Assembly (NCBI GenBank): GCA_934725525.1
Contig: CAKVCG010000012.1
Location: 1 to 21,061, forward strand
Origin: an uncultured Brachyspira sp.
Lineage (GTDB): Bacteria; Spirochaetota; Brachyspiria; Brachyspirales; Brachyspiraceae
DNA: 21,061 nucleotides
Direction: 5' to 3'
This document shows positions 1 to 7,669 of this stretch, in pieces; the stretch's first letter is position 1, and each line of letters opens with the position of its first letter. The translations under genes were made by a program, and so were the position numbers. The notes below the pieces were generated by a model, which saw only the letters and a list, made by a program, of their open reading frames with translations, ran no database searches and was not told the DNA's origin.

Positions 1-245
1 TATCCTTGATTTGTATTCCATATTTTAGTCGTTATAAAAACTTTCTCTCTATCGATTCCCGTTTTTCTTATAGCTTCGCCAAGCTCTCTTTCGTTATCGT
101 AGAATTGAGCCGTGTCAAATTTTCTATATCCCGAATCTATAGCCCATTTTACTGCGTTATACAATTCTTTTTTATCGGTTATTTTATATATTCCAAGTCC
201 TAAAATCGGCATTTCGATTCCGTTGTTTAATTTTACATTTATCAT
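1..245 (-). CDS. Aldo/keto reductase, N-terminal part (runs off window)
   Basis: The first 81 residues of an NAD(P)H-dependent aldo/keto reductase, a cytoplasmic TIM-barrel oxidoreductase that reduces aldehydes and ketones. The protein begins MINVKLNNGIEMPILGLGIY, the usual opening strand of the family. The active-site block FDTAQFYDNERELGEAI follows at about residues 47-63 and gives the catalytic Asp and Tyr; ITTKIWN near residue 75 supplies the catalytic Lys. The start ATG at 245 is preceded by a good Shine-Dalgarno (GGAG about 7 nt upstream), which supports this start. The remaining roughly 200 residues lie beyond the left edge, so substrate class cannot be judged. Family assignment is secure from the motifs; specificity is unknown. 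Confidence 0.93.
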   Translation of the reverse strand, partial: MINVKLNNGIEMPILGLGIYKITDKKELYNAVKWAIDSGYRKFDTAQFYDNERELGEAIRKTGIDREKVFITTKIWNTNQG

Positions 246-336
246 TTTACATCTCCTTTTTTCGATATATTATATAATATTTTAAGAATAAAATAAAAGG
301 GTTAAATATTTGTTTTTTAACGATATAATAAAATCT

Positions 337-1157
337 ATGAGCAAAATAACGCTTTGAAAGTTGCAGAGCCTAATATCAATGAAATAGATTGCCACGCCGA
401 TAAATCGGCTCGCAATGACTCTGTTTCGTCATTGCGAGGCAGTGCGAAGCGCAACGAAGCAATCAATAAAAAAGTGGATTGTCACGCCTCACTTCGTTCG
501 GCTCGCAATGACGAAAAAAATAAAATATCAAATGCAAATGACAACGAAAATAGCACCGTCATTGCGAACGATAGTGAAGCAATCCACAATAATACCGAAG
601 AAGATTTAAAAAATATACTTGTAGGAAAAACGCTAAAGATATATTAGAATTTTCAAAAATATATAGCCTTCCTATAGATATAAAATATATTTTGAGAGAT
701 AAACTCGAAATTAATATTAACGATAATTTAGATTGGGATAGATTAGCGCTTGACGGATGCGTATATTTGAATAATAAGGGTTATCCTAAAATTTGGATTA
801 ATAGCTCCATACCTGAAAACAGATAAAATTTTACATTAGCTCATGAGTTAGGACATATCATTAACGATATATTGCCTAATATAGAAAAATATAAAAATCC
901 TATAGAAAACAATTATTCTACTCTATATAGAAACGACAATATAAATAAAATGGCTAATAGTTTTGCAGCCGAACTTTTAATGCCTAAAGAGTTTATATAT
1001 TAAAGAAGCTAAAAATCTTACCGAAAGCAACGATTTTGATACTTTGACTTTTGAGCAAGTTATTAAAAGAATGTCAAATAGATTTAGAGTGTCTTTTGAC
1101 GCTATGAAATGGCAACTTGTTAATTTAGGATATATAGAAAAATCCAAAATATTTTAA
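337..1157 (+). pseudogene. Decayed ImmA/IrrE-family metallopeptidase
   Basis: Remnant of an ImmA/IrrE (COG2856-type) zinc peptidase, a family that usually cleaves or controls XRE-type repressors in mobile elements and stress systems. The zinc motif is intact: TLAHELGHI with HELGH at 842-856, followed by ANSFAAELLMP at about 953-985, the region that supplies the third ligand. The reading frame is broken at least three times. The 97-codon frame ending ...LKNILVGK continues one base out of frame as AKDILEFSKIYSLPIDI; one missing A in the A-run at 626-630 explains this. A TAA at 824-826 sits where the family has Q in PENRQRFTLAHE. A frameshift near 998-1002 separates LLMPKEFIY from KEAKNLTES. The tail ends GYIEKSKIF at 1157. 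The start at 337 (MSKIT..., itself out of frame with LKVAEPNINEI) is a guess. The 5' part carries the palindromic repeats at 387-585. Confidence 0.8.
387..585. repeat. Cluster of four dispersed-type palindromic repeat units
   Basis: Four related units occur in alternating orientation: A 387-419 (GATTGCCACG...CTCGCAATGAC), B 427-464 (CGTCATTGCGAGG...GAAGCAATC), C 476-513 (GGATTGTCACGCC...CTCGCAATGACG) and D 557-585 (CGTCATTGCGAAC...GAAGCAATCC). A and C are close to the reverse complement of B and D, so A/B and C/D form inverted pairs, and B also has an internal TTGCG/CGCAA stem. The units are visibly more GC-rich than their surroundings. They lie in the 5' part of the broken ImmA gene, and one frame (354-647) stays open through all four, giving peptides such as DCHADKSARND and SSLRGSAKRNEAI. 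I recognise this as the widespread GTCATTGCGAG/GAAGCAATC class of intergenic palindromes; the assignment is from memory and not from a search. Confidence 0.8.
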
Positions 1158-2368
1158 TTCTTCTTTTTAATCGGAAGCAATCTTTCCAATTCGGTTTTTG
1201 ACACTTGAGTATTTCCGATAATAAGTCGCATTACTTTTATATTCTCTTCGTCTCGCAAAGAATTTAAAATATCTTCCAAAGAATAATTACAATTTGCATT
1301 TTTGGACATGTAAATAACATTAACATGATTTTCGCAGACAAATTCTTTTTCGTCAACTATTGCCGATTTTATATTTATATCTTTCGATGAGCCCGTTATT
1401 CTATTTACTACAACTACCCTACTCTTCATTATTAAATTACTCGGGATATTTTTTATATATTGATGTTTATTCTTCGTATTTGGAATTCTAATTTTTCCGT
1501 CAATAATATTTGAAGCCCAAATTAAAAGAGTAGAATTATTTTTATCGTTAGTCAATTTTTCTTTATGCTCGTTCCAAACTATAGAACCCGTTTTTACTCC
1601 GAAGCCGATTTCTTTTAAGGAAACCGTATTTTTATAAACTTCATTCAAAAATTTTTTATCTTCCGTAAAAATCGTAATTCCGTTTTTTTCAAAAATATAT
1701 TTATTCGATTTTTTTGAATTAGTTTTCTTCAAAATTATAAGCATAACTTTTTGATTGGCAGAATGAAAATTATCCGCTCCGTCAATTATATGCAAATATT
1801 CCAAACTCGAATTTTTAATTATATATTCCCGCAACTTTGAAAAATAAGCGCCGTTATTCATCGAAGGCGGAACGACATAAGCCAAATAACCGCCGTCTTT
1901 AAGAGCCTCCAAACCGATTTTTATAAACAACGAAAAAATATTTATTCTTCCTTTGATTATCTCAAAATGTTTAGCTTTAAGTTTTTCGTTTAATCTGATT
2001 TCAAAATACGGCGGATTTCCGATAACATAATCGTATTTATTCTTTATATCAATATTCAAAGCGTCAATATTTTTTATATTAGAATTTTTTATAAGCTTGG
2101 AAGCTACATCAACCAAATTTTTATCGATTTCAAAACCGTTTAGATTTGGATTTTTAAAATATTTTTCGCATGAAAGCAAAAATTCTCCGCTCCCGCAAGC
2201 TGGGTCCAGAATATATGCGTTATCTTTTTTCGGCAATTTTGAAAGCAAAAGCTCTCTTATAGATTTTGGCGTAAAATACTGCCCGAGATTTTTTCTTTTC
2301 TTCAAGTCGGCGTTATTCAAATAATCTATGCTTTCTTTGGTATATTCTTCGGTTAAAATTTTTTTCAT
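1154..2368 (-). CDS. Orphan N6-adenine-specific DNA methyltransferase
   Basis: A 404-residue SAM-dependent DNA methyltransferase predicted to methylate the N6 of adenine in a specific site. GQYFTP (29-34) is the N-terminal signature of the type I/IIG-like and M.TaqI-like group. DPACGSGEFL (55-64) is motif I, which binds SAM, and IGNPPYFEI with NPPY at 118-121 is motif IV, the catalytic loop of amino-methyltransferases. AYVVPPS near 163-169 fits motif VI. The C-terminal half (about 220-404) is lysine-rich and divergent, as expected for a target-recognition domain. No restriction endonuclease or specificity subunit gene is adjacent, so it is solitary in this window. Its stop overlaps the end of the ImmA remnant tail to tail by 3 bp. 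The ATG at 2368 has a GGA about 7 nt upstream. Role could be orphan regulation, part of a lost restriction system, or anti-restriction. Confidence 0.9.
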   Translation of the reverse strand: MKKILTEEYTKESIDYLNNADLKKRKNLGQYFTPKSIRELLLSKLPKKDNAYILDPACGSGEFLLSCEKYFKNPNLNGFEIDKNLVDVASKLIKNSNIKNIDALNIDIKNKYDYVIGNPPYFEIRLNEKLKAKHFEIIKGRINIFSLFIKIGLEALKDGGYLAYVVPPSMNNGAYFSKLREYIIKNSSLEYLHIIDGADNFHSANQKVMLIILKKTNSKKSNKYIFEKNGITIFTEDKKFLNEVYKNTVSLKEIGFGVKTGSIVWNEHKEKLTNDKNNSTLLIWASNIIDGKIRIPNTKNKHQYIKNIPSNLIMKSRVVVVNRITGSSKDINIKSAIVDEKEFVCENHVNVIYMSKNANCNYSLEDILNSLRDEENIKVMRLIIGNTQVSKTELERLLPIKKKN

Positions 2369-2393
2369 TAAATATCCATTATCAATTTATTAT

Positions 2394-2402
2394 ATTATAT
2401 CA
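2394..2402 (-). promoter_or_regulatory. Extended -10 promoter element of the methyltransferase
   Basis: Read on the minus strand the sequence is TGATATAAT, a perfect TGnTATAAT extended -10. It ends 25 nt before the methyltransferase ATG, which leaves room for a short leader with a weak GGA ribosome site. No convincing -35 was seen, which is acceptable for an extended -10. This is motif matching only. Confidence 0.5.
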
Positions 2403-2442
2403 TAGGAATTAACTTTATGACGAATTTTTTTTATTTAACCTA

Positions 2443-2470
2443 TTGACAAAAAATTAAAACATGCTATTAT
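2443..2470 (+). promoter_or_regulatory. Promoter of the phase-variable lipoprotein gene
   Basis: TTGACA at 2443-2448 and TATTAT at 2465-2470, spaced by 16 bp, with TG at 2462-2463 making an extended -10 (TGCTATTAT). Transcription would start near 2477, giving a leader of about 25 nt that contains AGAGGT (2491-2496), a good ribosome site 6 nt before the ATG at 2503. The clean promoter and ribosome site argue that the gene is still expressed and is not simply dead. Confidence 0.72.
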
Positions 2471-2502
2471 TAAAAATAATTAACAAAAAAAGAGGTAAAA
2501 AT

Positions 2503-3587
2503 ATGTATAGTGTAAATTCCTTAAGCAAAGCAAAGCAAAGCAAAGCAAAGCAAAGCGTGAATTACGCGCTTTAACCAACAATCCTTTCAAAACATTTCTT
2601 ATCACATTATTATCATTAACATTACTATTCTCAATTAGCTGTAGTAATGAAGGAACGACAGGCGGAGACACGGGAGACGACTATTGGTATAATCCCGATA
2701 CAAACGATATCATACCACCGCCTTCAACACCAGGAAAACTCACCGCTTCGGCTACAAAAAATATCACAATAAATATAGCCAATCAAAAAGTGCATTCTGC
2801 GGGAAGCCTATCTTTTTGGGTTAGTCCCTACGAATTGGGAAATGCGGGAAATTTCACGGTATCTATTGACAGCGTAGCGAAAGCGACTGGAAATAGTAGC
2901 TCGTTAGAATTGACGACAGCGGATTTTAGTAGCCTTACCCCAAGCTCAAAAAAATTGACTTTATCGGAGGCTGGTTTGACTAAAGTTAATTCGGCAAGCG
3001 GTTTGGTGGATGCTACGGCTTATAAATACGATATAACATTTAAATTTACGACTACTTCGGATACGGTTTCTAATAAAACTGCTTCATACACATCTACCGT
3101 TAGTTTATATAAAGTTGTGTCTGTAACAAAGGATATGTTAAAAACTATGATAACATCAACTCCTAAAAAGCAAAATATCCCAAATCGTAGCAGAATTGAC
3201 GGACATAACGACTATTTTTCGATTGACTTTAGTCAGGCATCAATTTCTTATGATTTTAAGCCTGTAACTATACACCAGACGGCAGGAATGATTACTACTC
3301 CTCAAAATAAAGCTTCAACTTTCTCTCCATCTGCCAGTGGCTTAAAAACTCTTCGATTTGGAACAACCGATACACGAAAATTTATTTCTTCTGGTTATTG
3401 TAAGACGCATACAATAAGCGGAAGTTCAGGCAATAGTGTAGATTATGTTCTTGATTTGAATTATGTATTTACATTGAAGAGCGGTTATGTTTTGGATGAT
3501 AGTATTTCTTTCATAACAAACGAAGGATTAACTCTAAAAGTCATGTTTTTAGGTAAAGGTAAATGGGTAGAAGATTTATTTTTATAA
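2503..3587 (+). CDS. Putative surface lipoprotein, phase-variable by AAAGC repeats; OFF in this sequence
   Basis: An unrecognised, Ser/Thr-rich, probably beta-rich lipoprotein. Translation from the well-placed ATG (2503, AGAGGT upstream) reads MYSVNSLSKAKQSKAKQS... and stops at 2572-2574. The body is in another frame, from about 2511 to the stop at 3585-3587, and starts KRELRALTNNPFKTF, then the hydrophobic stretch LITLLSLTLLFSISC with a lipobox Cys (codon 2640-2642), then SNEGTTGGDTGDDYW and a Pro-rich linker. The AAAGC tract lies exactly between start and signal peptide. Removing one 5-bp unit (or adding two) joins the frames into one protein of 359 (or 364) residues. No ATG, GTG or TTG lies in the body frame between the stop at 2508-2510 and the GTG at 2790, so the lipoprotein cannot be made by a standard start here. 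The architecture (N-terminal lipid anchor, Gly/Asp spacer, beta-like domain to 3587) fits a surface antigen or adhesin, but no family was recognised. Confidence 0.72.
2523..2556 (+). repeat. AAAGC pentanucleotide repeat tract (contingency locus)
   Basis: Six perfect tandem AAAGC units at 2527-2556, preceded by a partial AAGC at 2523-2526. The tract lies inside codons just after the start of the lipoprotein gene. Because the unit is 5 bp, slippage by one unit changes the reading frame; the encoded repeat in frame is (S)KAKQ. Such tracts are classic slipped-strand phase-variation switches. The copy number given here puts the downstream signal peptide out of frame. Confidence 0.93.
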
Positions 3588-3610
3588 AATAAGAATATCA
3601 TAAAGTAGAT

Positions 3611-3645
3611 AAAAAGGCATCGTATTTATTTGCGGTGTCTTTTTT
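3611..3645 (+). terminator. Rho-independent terminator after the lipoprotein gene
   Basis: AAAAAGGCATCG at 3611-3622 pairs with CGGTGTCTTTTT (3633-3644) across a 10-nt loop, a 12-bp stem with two G-U wobbles, and the 3' arm runs into a T-tract. It lies 24 nt after the lipoprotein stop. The A-rich 5' arm means the stem could also work weakly from the other strand. Confidence 0.8.
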
Positions 3646-3649
3646 ATCC

Positions 3650-3678
3650 TTGAAAATATTTCCATAATATATTATAAT
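3650..3678 (+). promoter_or_regulatory. pheS promoter
   Basis: TTGAAA at 3650-3655 and TATAAT at 3673-3678 with an ideal 17-bp spacer. The start would be near 3685, about 40 nt before the pheS ATG, too short for a T-box or peptide-leader attenuator, so no phenylalanine-responsive leader is visible. Confidence 0.7.
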
Positions 3679-3725
3679 GCAAATAATAATTTTCATAAAT
3701 TTAGTTTAATATGGGAAATCAATAA

Positions 3726-4745
3726 ATGGATAATTTGGACGAGATTTACAATTTCTTAAAAAGCAGTATAGAAAAAGCGGATATTCAATCGAAAATAGAC
3801 GATATAAGAGTCGCCTATTTGGGAAAGAAAGGAAAAATTACAGAATTATTAAAAAATTTGTCTTCGATAAATAATTTGGAAGAAAAAAGAGAACTTGGAA
3901 AAAAAATAAACGAGATAAAAAATTTCTGCGAAAAAGCCTTAAACGATAAGAAAAAAGCTATTTTAGAAAAAGAATTTTTAATCTCTCTTCAAAAAAATAA
4001 AATCGATATAACAATGCCGGGAAGAAGACCAAAATCTGCAAATATAAATATTTTAACGAAAGTAGAAGAAGAAATAGTTTCGATATTAACCGACATTGGT
4101 TTTAGAGTAGCCGAAGGAAACGAAATTGAAGACGATTTTCACAATTTCGAGGCTTTGAATATTCCTTATTATCATCCTTCGAGAGACAGTCATGATTCTT
4201 TTTTTATTTCTAAAGAACATGTTTTAAGAACTCATACTTCGGGAATGCAAATAAGAACGATGATGGAAACTCAACCTCCGATAGCGATAGTTTCGCCGGG
4301 AAAATGCGCAAGAAGAGACGCTATAGATTCAAAACATTCTCCCGTATTTCATCAAGTCGAAGGTTTATTAGTTGACAAAGGAATAAGTTTTAACGATTTG
4401 AAAGGAATATTGGAGCTTTTCTGCAAAAAAATGTTCGGAGACAAAACTAAAATAAGACTGCGTCCCGATTATTTTCCGTTTGTAGAACCTGGAGCGGATT
4501 TAAGCGCTACTTGTGTTATATGTGCGGGAGAAGGTTGTAAAACTTGCGGAGGCGAAGGCTGGCTCGAGCTAATGGGAGCGGGAATGGTTCATCCAAATGT
4601 GTTTAAGCATGTAGGTTATGAAGCGGGCAAATATACGGGATTCGCGTTCGGTATGGGAGTGGAAAGAGTAGCCATGATAAAATACGGAATTATCGATATA
4701 AGAATGTTTTACGAAAGCGATATAGATTTTTTAAAACAATGGTAA
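3726..4745 (+). CDS. pheS: Phenylalanine--tRNA ligase alpha subunit
   Basis: Catalytic alpha subunit of the cytoplasmic (alpha-beta)2 phenylalanyl-tRNA synthetase, which charges tRNA-Phe. At 339 residues it has the normal bacterial length. The N-terminal ~90 residues are the helical coiled-coil tRNA-binding arm. The class II core follows: motif 2 region THTSGMQIRTM (169-179) with CARRDAIDSKHSPVFHQVEG (194-213), and motif 3 GFAFGMGVERVAMIKYG (305-321). An insert with four cysteines, CVIC (263-266) and CKTC (271-274) before GEGWLELMG, looks like a small zinc knuckle; similar Cys clusters are known in PheS of several phyla. The ribosome site is weak (GGGA about 8 nt upstream). pheT follows after 80 bp in the same direction. 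Confidence 0.98.
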   Translation: MDNLDEIYNFLKSSIEKADIQSKIDDIRVAYLGKKGKITELLKNLSSINNLEEKRELGKKINEIKNFCEKALNDKKKAILEKEFLISLQKNKIDITMPGRRPKSANINILTKVEEEIVSILTDIGFRVAEGNEIEDDFHNFEALNIPYYHPSRDSHDSFFISKEHVLRTHTSGMQIRTMMETQPPIAIVSPGKCARRDAIDSKHSPVFHQVEGLLVDKGISFNDLKGILELFCKKMFGDKTKIRLRPDYFPFVEPGADLSATCVICAGEGCKTCGGEGWLELMGAGMVHPNVFKHVGYEAGKYTGFAFGMGVERVAMIKYGIIDIRMFYESDIDFLKQW

Positions 4746-4825
4746 TTAATTTAATTTTAATATTTTTAATAATTATGAATAAAACAATTTTAATAAGTAA
4801 ATCGAATAGAAAATAGAGGTAGAAA

Positions 4826-7246
4826 ATGAAAGTTCCATTGAGTTGGCTTAAAGAATTCGTTAATTTGGACGATTTTACTGCGGAAAAAATTGCAAAAGAA
4901 CTTACTCTTGCGGGAAGCGAAATCTCTTCAATAGAAAAAGTCGGGGGAGACATAAACGGAGTTATAATCGGAAAAGTATTGTCGGTTAGAAAACATCCCG
5001 ATGCGGATAAATTAAGCGTCTGTGAAGTCGATATAGGATACGAAACGCTTTCTATAGTTTGCGGAGCGCCGAATGTCAGAGAAGGAATATTCGTTCCAGT
5101 CGCGCTGATAGGAGCGAAACTGCCAAACGGACTTACTATTAAAAAAGCGTCAATAAGAAATGTCGAAAGCAACGGAATGCTATGCTCTAGAACGGAATTG
5201 GGTTATGACGAAATCGAAGGAATTTACGGAATATGGATTTTGGACGAAGAAATAAATAAAGCGGAATTAAATACGGAAGAAATTATAGGAAAGCCGATTT
5301 CATTAATAGTCGGAGAAGGCGATTATATATTTAATGTGGAAATTACGGCAAACAGAGGAGATTTGGTAAGCGTCATAGGTTTCGCAAGAGAATGTTCTAT
5401 AGTATTGAAAAAAAGAGTGAGCGTCCCTCAAGTAAATACTTACGATTTGTTTGGAGGAAATATCGATATAACTATAGAAAATCCAAAATCATGCTATAAA
5501 TATACGGGAAGATTAATAAACAATATAACGATAGCTCCGTCTCCAGATTGGATTCAACAAAAATTAAAAAAATGCGGAGTAAACCCGATAAACAATATAG
5601 TCGACATTACAAATTATGTCATGCTCGAATACGGACAACCTTTGCATGCCTACGATTTCGATAAATTAAAAGGCGGCAAAATCATAGTAAGAGACGCAAA
5701 AAACGGAGAAAAAATAATTCTTTTGGACGGAAGAGAAGTCGAATTAAACGAAGATGTTTTAATCATAGCGGACGAAGAAAATCCTATAGGAATTGCGGGA
5801 GTAATGGGCGGAGATTCAACAAAGATTGAAGATACCACTAAAAATATTTTAATAGAATCGGCTTATTTCGACCATATAGCGGTAAAAAAATCTTCAATCG
5901 CCACAAATACAAAAACTGACGCGTCTTATAGGTTTGAAAGAGATATTGACCATACGACTACTTTACAAGCGTTAAATAGAGCGGTAGATTTAATCGTAAA
6001 TTTGAATAACGAATGCAAAATATCATCGAGAGCTAAAGAAGTAAATACGAAACAATTTGAAATAACTAAAATAATTTTTAATTGCGAACTTGTTAAGAAA
6101 TATTTAGGACTTGATATGAATAGAAGCGAAGTATCTTCAATATTCAAAAGATACGATTTTAATGTTTTGGCAATTGGAGAAAATAATTTAAAAGTGGAAG
6201 TTCCTTTTTATAGGCATGATTTGTCGATAGCGGAAGATTTGGTAGAAGAGATAGCGAGAGTTTACGGATACAATAATATACCTTCAAATATTCCTCATAT
6301 AAAATGCAATCCAATAAACACCGATTACGAAGATATAAGTTTGATAAAGCATAAAATGGCGTCTTACGGACTTTACGAAACAAAACAATATTCTATGGGC
6401 GACAGTTCCATTTTCAAACGATTTGGAATAGACGAAGAAAAATTTATTAAAGTGGTTAATCCTCTCACAAGCGAAATGGATGTTTTGCGTCCTACCGCTT
6501 TGGCTTCTTTATTAAACAATGTGATTTATAATCAAAATCATAGGCATAAAAACGGCGCTTTATTTGAAGTGGGAAATATCTTTTATAAAAACGGAGATAA
6601 ATTTATCGAAGAAAAACATCTTTCGGCGGTTATGTTCGGATTATATCAGGAAAAATTATGGAATAAAGACGCGAGAGTTTACGATTTTTTCGATATGAGC
6701 GGAGTAATCGAGGAATTATTAATAAAAGATTTGAAATGCTCGGATTATAATTTGGCAGCAAAAGAAAATAATCTATTCGTTCCTACAATATCGGCGGAAG
6801 TCGTTATATTCGGAGAGAAAATCGGAATAATCGGCAAACTTCATCCTAAAATCCTTGAAATATTCGATATTAACACGGATGTTTATTATTTGGATATCGA
6901 TATAAGAAAAACATTGAAACTTATTAAAGAGAGAGCGAAAAAATTAAAACTAAAAGACATAGGAAAATATCCCGCGGTATTTAGAGATTTGGCTTTGGTT
7001 TGCGACAATAATATAGAGTTTAGCAAAGTAATTAAATCGATAAATAAATTCAGCGATATAATTCAAAATGTGGAAGTTGTGGACAGATATGTCGGCGAAC
7101 AAGTGGAAGAAGGAAAACAATCGATAGCGATTTCAATCACTTATTACGATATTAATAAAACCTTAAAAGAAGACGAGATTAATTCGGTTGAATCATCTTT
7201 GCTTGAAATGCTCAAAAATAGATTCTCAATTAATTTAAGAGGTTAA
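4826..7246 (+). CDS. pheT: Phenylalanine--tRNA ligase beta subunit
   Basis: Beta subunit (806 residues, normal length) of phenylalanyl-tRNA synthetase; it forms the heterotetramer with PheS, binds tRNA-Phe and edits mischarged Tyr-tRNA. Domains in order: N-terminal B1; EMAP/OB-type tRNA-binding domain about 44-150 (GVIIGKVLSVRKHPDADKLS); B3/B4 editing region about 170-390 (VEITANRGDLVSVIGFARE, TNYVMLEYGQPLHAYD, GIAGVMGG); B5 domain about 405-475; catalytic-like core to about 700 (EEIARVYGYNNIP, VNPLTSEMDVLRPT); C-terminal anticodon-binding FDX-ACB domain about 712-806 (YPAVFRDLALVCD to the end). The start is set by GAGGT 5 nt upstream of ATG. Cotranscription with pheS is likely; the 80-bp gap has no clear terminator. 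Confidence 0.98.
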   Translation: MKVPLSWLKEFVNLDDFTAEKIAKELTLAGSEISSIEKVGGDINGVIIGKVLSVRKHPDADKLSVCEVDIGYETLSIVCGAPNVREGIFVPVALIGAKLPNGLTIKKASIRNVESNGMLCSRTELGYDEIEGIYGIWILDEEINKAELNTEEIIGKPISLIVGEGDYIFNVEITANRGDLVSVIGFARECSIVLKKRVSVPQVNTYDLFGGNIDITIENPKSCYKYTGRLINNITIAPSPDWIQQKLKKCGVNPINNIVDITNYVMLEYGQPLHAYDFDKLKGGKIIVRDAKNGEKIILLDGREVELNEDVLIIADEENPIGIAGVMGGDSTKIEDTTKNILIESAYFDHIAVKKSSIATNTKTDASYRFERDIDHTTTLQALNRAVDLIVNLNNECKISSRAKEVNTKQFEITKIIFNCELVKKYLGLDMNRSEVSSIFKRYDFNVLAIGENNLKVEVPFYRHDLSIAEDLVEEIARVYGYNNIPSNIPHIKCNPINTDYEDISLIKHKMASYGLYETKQYSMGDSSIFKRFGIDEEKFIKVVNPLTSEMDVLRPTALASLLNNVIYNQNHRHKNGALFEVGNIFYKNGDKFIEEKHLSAVMFGLYQEKLWNKDARVYDFFDMSGVIEELLIKDLKCSDYNLAAKENNLFVPTISAEVVIFGEKIGIIGKLHPKILEIFDINTDVYYLDIDIRKTLKLIKERAKKLKLKDIGKYPAVFRDLALVCDNNIEFSKVIKSINKFSDIIQNVEVVDRYVGEQVEEGKQSIAISITYYDINKTLKEDEINSVESSLLEMLKNRFSINLRG

Positions 7247-7270
7247 ATTATAATTAAAATCGAGGAGATT

Positions 7271-7669
7271 ATGGAATACGATATAATAAGCTGGGAAAAT
7301 ATTAACGAAGCTATAGAAATAATAGCGAAACAAATAGAAGATTCAAAAATTCATTATGAAGTTCTTTACGGACTTGCAAGGGGCGGATTAGTGCCAGCCG
7401 TTATGTTGTCGCATAGGCTAAATATTCCGATGGTTCTTAATATGGAAGAAGTTTGGAGATTGAAAGTAAAGAATAAAGCCGTTTTAATAGTGGACGATAT
7501 ATCCGACACAGGCGACACATTAAAATATTTTGACGAGCAGAAATTTGATATTGCGGCGCTTTTTGTTAGAGAGCATACGAGCAAAATAAAACCTAAATAT
7601 AGTTATAAGAATATTAATCATAATAATTGGCTTTTATTTCCTTGGGAGACTAAAGATTCGAGTAAATAA
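7271..7669 (+). CDS. Small phosphoribosyltransferase-domain protein (Gpt/xanthine PRT-like)
   Basis: A 132-residue type I phosphoribosyltransferase-fold protein, probably a cytoplasmic purine-salvage or nucleobase-related enzyme using PRPP. The PRPP-binding loop VLIVDDISDTGDTL is at 71-84, with the paired acidic residues D75-D76. YGLARGGLVPAVMLSHRL (33-50) matches the PPi-loop region of Gpt-type enzymes (RGGL), and the C-terminal WLLFPWE (120-126) is typical of the xanthine/guanine PRT-like group. It is shorter than E. coli Gpt (about 150), with a compact flexible-loop/hood region. ATG has a strong GAGGAG 4 nt upstream and lies 24 nt after pheT, so it probably shares the pheST transcript. Exact substrate (xanthine, guanine, hypoxanthine or other) cannot be read from the sequence. 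Confidence 0.85.
   Translation: MEYDIISWENINEAIEIIAKQIEDSKIHYEVLYGLARGGLVPAVMLSHRLNIPMVLNMEEVWRLKVKNKAVLIVDDISDTGDTLKYFDEQKFDIAALFVREHTSKIKPKYSYKNINHNNWLLFPWETKDSSK

Noticed and set aside
354..647. 97-residue frame as an independent gene
   Set aside because: Most of it is translated palindromic repeat; the ends look like pieces of the ImmA remnant, and it has only a TTG start without a ribosome site.
2480..2671. 63-residue minus-strand frame with FALLCFALLC repeats
   Set aside because: It is the antisense of the AAAGC tract and lipoprotein signal peptide; the repeated peptide is only the complement of the pentanucleotide, and no ribosome site is present.
2790..3587. GTG start giving a 265-residue cytoplasmic protein
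   Set aside because: No ribosome site precedes the GTG, and the open frame extends upstream through a convincing lipoprotein signal peptide.
1..3600. Complete restriction-modification, toxin-antitoxin or CRISPR system
   Set aside because: Only a methyltransferase and a broken ImmA gene are present; no endonuclease, XRE repressor, spacers or integrase could be seen.
3679..3725. T-box or leader-peptide attenuator ahead of pheS
   Set aside because: The predicted leader is only about 40 nt with no specifier stem, Phe codon run or terminator.
4690..5172. 160-residue minus-strand frame across the pheS/pheT junction
   Set aside because: Shadow of the two strongly supported synthetase genes; low-complexity peptide without motifs.
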